From: Osedax fenrisi
Lineage: Eukaryota > Annelida > Polychaeta > Sabellida > Siboglinidae
NCBI GenBank assembly: GCA_964019155.1
Contig: OZ025244.1
Location: 43,259,282 to 43,323,281 of the forward strand
Direction of reading: 5' to 3'
Length of the DNA: 64,000 nt
Numbering within the stretch: the first letter of the stretch is position 1; every line of letters begins with the position of its first letter. Both the position numbers and the translations under genes were made by a program. Positions 15,407 through 64,000 of the stretch are shown here, one piece after another. The notes under the pieces were generated by a model. It was not told the DNA's origin and searched no databases. It worked only from the letters and a program-made list of their open reading frames with translations.

Positions 15407-17892
15407 TAGACTTTCTTTTATATAATAGAAAAAATGTCTAAAACCCAAACCTAAACCCAAACACAAACCGTACACTACCCTGCGTTGCTAGGTTTTTGAT
15501 TATTTGCCTATTAATTGTAGCTATTCCTGATTATACTTAGCTAATTAGCTAAAATTAAATATTAATATTTAATTTTTTTCTTCTAACTAATATTTACTAA
15601 TTCTAACTGTATCCGATGTAGACCCAGCGTTGTTCGTTTTTAAGATTATTTGTAAAATATTTGGTAAGATAAAAAAATATTTCAACATATTAGTAGCCAT
15701 ACCTGATTTTGAATGCCTATTTATTTTTTTATTAATTATAGCTATTCCTGATTATTCTAAAATATATAATTGCTAAAAATTGCAAAAAAATATATAAAAT
15801 ATTACAAAATATGTTTTAAAAACAAACCATACCCGACCCGGCATTTCTTGGTTTTTGTTTGTTTGCTTATCTATTATTTATTATTTATTAATTAGGGCAA
15901 TTTCTGATTCTATATTTCTAGTATATACAATTAAATAAAGTTTATTTAAAATACAAACAAATATAGAGAAATATTGTTTCTAATATTTAAAAAATTAGTG
16001 AACAAATATTTCAACAAATATTTTAAAAAATACAACAAATATTTCAAATATTACAAAATATGTTGAAAATCCAAACCCAAACCGTCCCAAAACGGCGTTG
16101 ATCGGTTTTTAATTATATGCATATCTATACTTTATTAATTATAACTATTCCTGATTTAGAATTGTTTGCCGAACCCAACCCGACGTTGCTCGTTTTTTTA
16201 TTATTTGCCTATAAATTATTAATTATAGTTATTCCTAATTATGCATAGCTAATCTTTAATTATTGTCTTCTAACTAATATTTAATAAATCTAACTGTATC
16301 CGATGTAGATCTAGCGTTGTTCTTTTTAAGATTTATTCGTTAAATATTTTGTAAAAATACAAAAATACAAAAATAATTTAAAATATTATAAAATATATTT
16401 TTAAAAAGTGTCTAAAAATATTTTTTAAATATAAAAAATATTTCAACATATTAGTAGTCATACCCTACCCGGCGTTGCTAGGTTTTTGATTGTTTGATTA
16501 TTTATTTTTATTAATTATAGCTATTCCTGATTATTCTAAAATATATAATTGCTAACAAATACAAAAAATATTTAAAATATTACAAAATATGTTTTAAAAA
16601 AATGTCGAAAACTCAAACCTAAACCTAAATCCAAACAGTACTCGACTCGACATTTATCGGTTTTTGATTGTTTGCCTATTTATTATTTATTAATTAGAGC
16701 TATTCCTGATCCTACATTTCTAGTATATACAATTAAATAAAATTAAACATATGTAGAAACATATTTTTTTTAATATTTAAAAAATTAGATAAAAAATATT
16801 TCAAAAAATACAACAGATATTTCAAATATTCCAAAATATGTTGAAAACCTAAACCCAAACAGTTCCAAATCGGCGTTGCTCGGTTTTTTATTATTTGCCT
16901 ATCTATCATTTATTAATTATAACTATTCCTGATTTGGAATTTCTTGCCGTACCCAACTTTGCTTTACTCGTTGTTTGATAGCTTACCTATCTATTATTTA
17001 TTATTTATGGCTATTCATGATTCTGCTTTTCATATACAATAACATAAATTGTTGCTAAAATTCAAATAAATTTATACAAATATTAATATCTCAAAAATTA
17101 GTGGAAAAATATTTCAAAAATATTTCAAATAATATTTTTAAAAATACAACACATATTTCCAATATTACAAAATAGTACTTAATAAATATCGAAAACCCAA
17201 ACCGCACCCTTCGTTGATCGATTTTTGATTGTTTGCCATTCTATTATTTATTAATTATAGCTATTCCTGATTCTGTATTCCTAGTATACAACAAATATTT
17301 CCAAATATTACAAAATATATTTTTTATAAATGTTCTACAAATATTTTAAAAAGTATATTATTATATCTTATAATATTTATATATTTATTATATAATTATA
17401 ATATTTTAATTATATCTTAAAATAATAATATTTCAACGAATAGTTGAAAAATATAAAAAAATATTTCAAATAATATTTTTTAAAATACAAAAAATATAAA
17501 TAATATTACAAAATATTTTTTAAAAAAATTTCAAAAAAATGTTTAAAAATATTTCAAAAAATTTCAACAATATTTCAAAAAATGTCAAAAATATTTCAAA
17601 AATATTTCAAAAAATTTATAAAATTTCCAAAAATTTCAAAAAAAAATCAAAAAAATTCAAAAAAATAGTTCGAAAAAATGTAAAAAAAATATTTCAAAAA
17701 AGCGACGCCGAAGATTTTGGATGACAAAAAATCATTTTAATGGCAAAAAGTCAATTTTTCAGGTTTTTCTGGGGTACGCGGTAACAAATTCAAAAAATTT
17801 TCCGGACCAAGACCATACTGTTGCAAATTTATTAAGATCGGGTATAAAATATTTTCGCGACGTACTCCGGTTCTCGAGTTACCTCACCAGAT

Positions 17893-17939
<47 letters not shown>

Positions 17940-17949
17940 TAGACTTTCT
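9785..17949. repeat. 8.2 kb degenerate tandem array with a GC-rich core motif
   Basis: Roughly 30 imperfect units of about 80-280 bp share a core like CCGTACCCGACCCGGCGTTG, then CTCGGTTTTTGATT, TTGCCTAT, TTATTAATTATAGCTATTCC, and a tail of TTTCAAAAAATATT. A higher-order block of about 1.4 kb recurs near 10660-12000, 13830-15310 and 16180-17560. Two copies of a CTCGAGTTACCTCACCAG-(CA)n-(TA)n-TTAAATAGACTTTC end occur at 15340-15425 and 17872-17950. TTTATATAATA flanks the block at 9774-9784 and 17950-17960, and rejoining there restores a normal GGTATAAC unit. This suggests a nested insertion. It codes for nothing recognisable; the short frames in it are repeat artefacts. Confidence 0.75.
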
Positions 17950-17959
17950 TTTATATAAT

Positions 17960-18290
17960 AGATGGTATATATTTTAATAAATTATGGTATAACTTTATAT
18001 CAAATATGGTATAACTTTTTATAAATTATGGTATAACTTTATATAATATATGGTATAAATTTTAATAAATTATGGAACAACTTTATATCAAATATGGTAT
18101 AACTTTTTATAAAATATGGTATAACATTATATAATATATGGTATAAATTATGGTATAACTTTATATAAAATATGGTATAAATGTTTATAAAATATGGTAT
18201 AACTTTTTTAATTTGTTATACCGTAAATGGTATACCAGGACGCCACGGGGTTATACCATTTTTTAATCAATGTTATACCATTTATTTCTA
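17960..18290. repeat. Right subterminal GGTATAAC repeats
   Basis: Units such as ATGGTATAACTTTATATAA recur about nine times, then two GTTATACCAT units in opposite orientation lead into the right TIR. They match the block at 9640-9784 and the left end of the element. Confidence 0.8.
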
Positions 18291-18296
18291 ACAGTG

Positions 18297-18866
18297 TAGT
18301 ATTCAGCAGACTTATATATTTCTGTTCATTATTATGTAATTTACCTGTTAACTTTATGTAAAAACTTGAGCGTATTCAAAGTTGTGCTATATGTGTAGTA
18401 TATAAACTAAAATTTAACTCAATAGTCTCTATATCCGATTTAATGAGATAATTAGGCTGGCTTAAGTTTATATATATATTTTTATACATACATTATTGTA
18501 TATTACACATAAGGCTATACACTGTGGATTTCCTGAATATTTAGATCAATCCATTATTATTCAGAGTTCGAACAGATCCAGTAGGAAGTGCCACATCATG
18601 AAGTTGGTGAACGATCTACATCGTTGGCTCAGAATCAGCTATTTAGAATTATTGCTCTGAAAAGCTGGAATTCACTTCCTTATGATATTCGTTGTGTTAC
18701 ATCACTTTCATTGTTTAAACGTAAACTGTAACTTCATTTTAAGTCATTGTAATTCGTTCTATTTTATTATTCCTTTTCTATTTATTTTTGTTTTTGTTTT
18801 TTATTATCTTATGATGCCTATAAAAACTATGCGTTTTTGTAGTCAATAAACTATATATAAATAAAT
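18297..18866 (+). mobile_element. LINE family A, downstream half and 3' end
   Basis: This is the continuation of 6201-7165 after the 11 kb insert. It holds the C-terminal ORF2 region and a 3' UTR ending in AATAAACTATATATAAATAAATA. It is colinear with the reverse complement of 62517-63085. Frameshifts and stops make it non-coding today. Confidence 0.85.
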
Positions 18867-18932
18867 ATATATATATATATATATGTATATATTACTATTT
18901 TATATATAATTTAATTTTCATGAACTTTAAAG

Positions 18933-61409
<42,477 letters not shown>

Positions 61410-61957
61410 GTTTATTTATGTATACAAATTATAGTTATACGATATTATTATATTAATTATTATATATATAATATTATAAAACACATATCTTTAAATTATT
61501 ATTTGTTACAAAGTTGTTAATATTAGAATCATAAATGTCGTTATTTTCATTAATAATATGTATTATATAAATTTAAATAAATTTAAATATAATCTGTAGT
61601 GATATATTTTAATATGTATTCATAATATATAATGTTACACTAATATTATATGGTAATATATATATATGTATTTAGTAAACTTTTAAATATGGAATATAAT
61701 GCATAATGTAATTAATTATTTGATAATATTTAGACAACATTAACAAAGATGATATTTTATGATATAATATATTACTAATAACTATATAATAATTTTAATT
61801 ATATATGTATGCTTCATGTTTTATATCATTTTAAAATGTAAAATTAAATTATATATTATTACAAATTATATATTTTTCTAGAAATATAAAATAAAATATT
61901 GTTATTAAATATATATATATACCTTGATAAATATAATTTACATATCCGTCTATTTAT

Positions 61958-62015
<58 letters not shown>

Positions 62016-62516
62016 TATATTAAAAACTATTTCGGTGAGAATAAGTACTACAAAATAGTTTACCAAATAAATAAATATTTGAAACCAATATATATTGAAT
62101 GATATATAAACCATTATATTATTACTAATATATATAAAATATAATCATGTAATATATATATATATATAAAATCATAATATATATTTATAATATCATTATA
62201 TATTATGAATATTTTATAACGAAATTTGAATGGTAATTTATTGTTCTAGCTAATTTGAATACATCATTTTATGAAATATTTTCAATCAGATATGTGTGTT
62301 AACCATTATATATGTTTATGCAAATAATATATTTCTATATAACATATAAATATATATATATACTTTTTAAATAATTATATTATAATAACGTTGTTCATTA
62401 TAATGAGAGTATTTTGTAAATTAACAAAATAACTAGATTAAAAATATTATTGAAAGAATAATCTAGCAATATTATTTCAAAATTAGTTTTATATCATTAT
62501 TTTTATTTATTTATTT
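61410..62516. other. AT-rich sequence, no further M13 exon found
   Basis: It contains a long (TA)n run at 61955-62010. I looked for a HEXXH-coding exon on the + strand and saw none. Confidence 0.5.
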
Positions 62517-63905
62517 ATATATAGTTTATTGACTATAAAAACACTGTGTGGTTATAGGCATCGTTAGATAATAAAAAACAAAAACATAAATAAATAGAGA
62601 ACGAATAATAAATTAAAATAGAACGAATTACAATGACTTAAAATGAACATACAGTTTACGTATAAACAATGCAATTGATTTAACACAACATATATCATAA
62701 GGAAGAAAATTCCAGATTTTCGGAGCAATAGCCGAGAAAGCAGATTCAGATAATGCCAACGATGTAGATTGTTGCACCAACTTCATGATGTGGCACTTCC
62801 GACTGGATTTGTTCGAACTCTGAATAGTAATGGATTGAGCTAAATATTCAGGAAATCCACGGTGAATAGCCTTATGTGTAATACACAATAACCTATGTAT
62901 ACAAATATAACCAAACTTAAGCCAGCCTAATGATCTCATTAAATCAGATATAGAAACTATTGAAGCAAAGTTTAGTTTATATAATACACGTATAGCACGA
63001 CGTTGAATACGCTCAAGTTTATACATAAGGTTGACAGGTAAATTACATAATAATGAACAGCAATATATAAGTCTGCTGAAAACTAGCGAGTGTATTCAAT
63101 ATTTCGTCATGGCGAAGGTAAGCTTATTACGAGATTTTCTAATATTATATAGAAAATAGTTGGCAGTGCGAATCATGTTATTAATATGTGGAGAGTAGTC
63201 TAGGTGAGATGTTATAATGAAACCGAGGGTAGTTATAGATTCAAAATGTGGTAGAGATAGTAAAAAAGGATGAGTGATTGATAGTGGGAACTGGGTCTCG
63301 AAAATATGATAGTATCAGTTTTAGTCATATTTAAGGTGAGAGAGTTATGAGAGAACCATTCAGTGATATCAGTAATACAGTTAAACATAGACATTTGAAT
63401 CATATCAGAATCACTAGAACTAGGAAATGACATATAAATCTGTAGATCATCAGCATAAAGATGATAATGAATATTGGGATATTTGAGAAAAATTGATTTA
63501 ATAGGGAGAATATAAATAATGAACAATATAGGCCCACAAACAGAGCCTTGTGGTACACCATGCATGTTAACATAAGGAGGAGACAACGAGGAGTTAATCT
63601 TCACGGAAGATGTTCTTGATGACACAAAAGACATAAACCAACTGTGTACTTGACCGTATATACCAATTTCCTTAAGTCTAATTGAAAGAATATTGTTATC
63701 TAGGGTATCAAAGGCACTAGATAAATCAAGTAGTATGAGATAGCATGGGGCTTTATTATCAAGAAATATGAGAATATCATTAATGATTGAAGTAAGGGCA
63801 GTTTCGGTACTACGATGAGGAAGATACGCACTTTGATATTTATCAACAATAGCATTTGACGTAATGTAATTAATAAGTTGTATATAATCATTAATAAATT
63901 ACCAT
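62517..63905 (-). mobile_element. CR1/L2-like LINE (family A), 5' truncated copy
   Basis: This is the same family as 6201-7165 plus 18297-18866. On the minus strand the RT frame runs open from about 63890: YQSAYLPHRSTETALT, LLDLSSAFDTLDNNIL, MHGVPQGSVCGPILF and the catalytic LYADDLQIY. A frameshift lies near 63260-63300. The rest (YKLERIQRRAIRVLYKL..., 63026-62628) stays open to the stop at 62628, followed by a 3' UTR with AATAAACTATATATAAATAA. The truncation at about 63905 is typical of incomplete reverse transcription. It preserves the uninterrupted site for the 11 kb element near 63085. Confidence 0.88.
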
Positions 63906-63965
63906 GTATAATTAAAATATAATAAGTACACCAGTTGTTAACATATATTACATATACGTATATAT

Positions 63966-63969
<4 letters not shown>

Positions 63970-64000
<31 letters not shown>
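63970..64000. repeat. (TA)n microsatellite at window edge
   Basis: TA units run to the last base of the window. Confidence 0.9.

Larger units (their letters stand above)
7166..18296. mobile_element. 11.1 kb non-autonomous TIR element with TA target-site duplication
   Basis: The left end is CACTGTTAAAAATAA and the right end, reverse complemented, is CACTGTTAGAAATAA: 14 of 15 positions match. TA flanks both ends (7164-7165, 18297-18298). The paralogous LINE at 62.5-63.9 kb keeps the uninterrupted site (actcgc-TA-gttttcagcag in LINE sense, near 63085), so the insert boundaries are supported by an empty site. Inside are subterminal GGTATAAC/GTTATACC arrays, about 2 kb of AT-rich sequence with exon-like pieces, and a nested 8.2 kb array. 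No transposase was found. TA duplication fits the IS630/Tc1/mariner group or Mirage-like CMC elements; the class is unresolved. Confidence 0.85.

Noticed and set aside
17539..17942. Lys/Asn/Ile-rich frames in the array
   Set aside because: Translations of the TTTCAAAAAAT tail of the repeat; other units do not keep the frame.
61410..64000. HEXXH exon of the M13 gene
   Set aside because: No suitable CAY-GAR codon pair with splice borders was found; the remaining part is mostly a minus-strand LINE.

Overview
This window is animal-type nuclear DNA, very rich in A+T (about four fifths by eye). The evidence is its set of non-LTR retrotransposons (CR1/L2-like and R2-like), a Ty3/gypsy element, TIR DNA transposons, many (TA)n microsatellites, and one spliced protein gene with GT..AG introns. 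I cannot name the species. Almost every long open frame belongs to a retroelement or is an artefact of a TA or TAG repeat.

The main result is a host gene that no single open frame reveals. Fourteen short exons (77-149 bp) on the + strand between 18933 and 61409 join with matching phase at all 13 junctions into 484 stop-free codons. They read as an M13 (neprilysin/endothelin-converting-enzyme type) metallopeptidase. The N-terminal motif PCTHFYLYACGGM is in the first exon and the segment just before the zinc site (NTIIIPYSILNAPFY) is in the last. The 5' exons (signal anchor) and the HEXXH exon lie outside the window or were not found. Introns run from 75 bp to 11.7 kb and the long ones are filled with mobile elements.

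Layout. 1-942: 3' end of a CR1/L2-like LINE, followed by a 1.4 kb (TAG)n array (943-2352). 2595-6120: an R2-clade element on the minus strand, with (TA)n on both sides. 6201-7165 and 18297-18866: one LINE split by an 11.1 kb TA-flanked TIR element (7166-18296), which itself holds an 8.2 kb degenerate tandem array (9785-17949). 18933-61409: the M13 gene. Its introns hold a hAT-like element (19797-20967), a LINE relic (22560-23345), a 454 bp TIR element (24682-25135), a gypsy relic (26390-28080), a perfect 150 bp palindrome (29386-29535), a second TA/TIR element (35417-36787), LINE relics near 37.6, 39.2-42.4, 44-45.8 and 52.1 kb, a nearly intact gypsy element (53269-58018) and a SINE-like unit (58565-58855). 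62517-63905: a minus-strand LINE of the same family as the one split at 7 kb; it supplies the empty site that proves the 11 kb insertion.

The gypsy element has 195 bp LTRs differing at two positions. Its gag/pol overlap carries a canonical slippery heptamer plus a foldable H-type pseudoknot, so it probably makes Pol by -1 frameshifting. It also carries one in-frame stop in RT and a homopolymer frameshift near the end of integrase.
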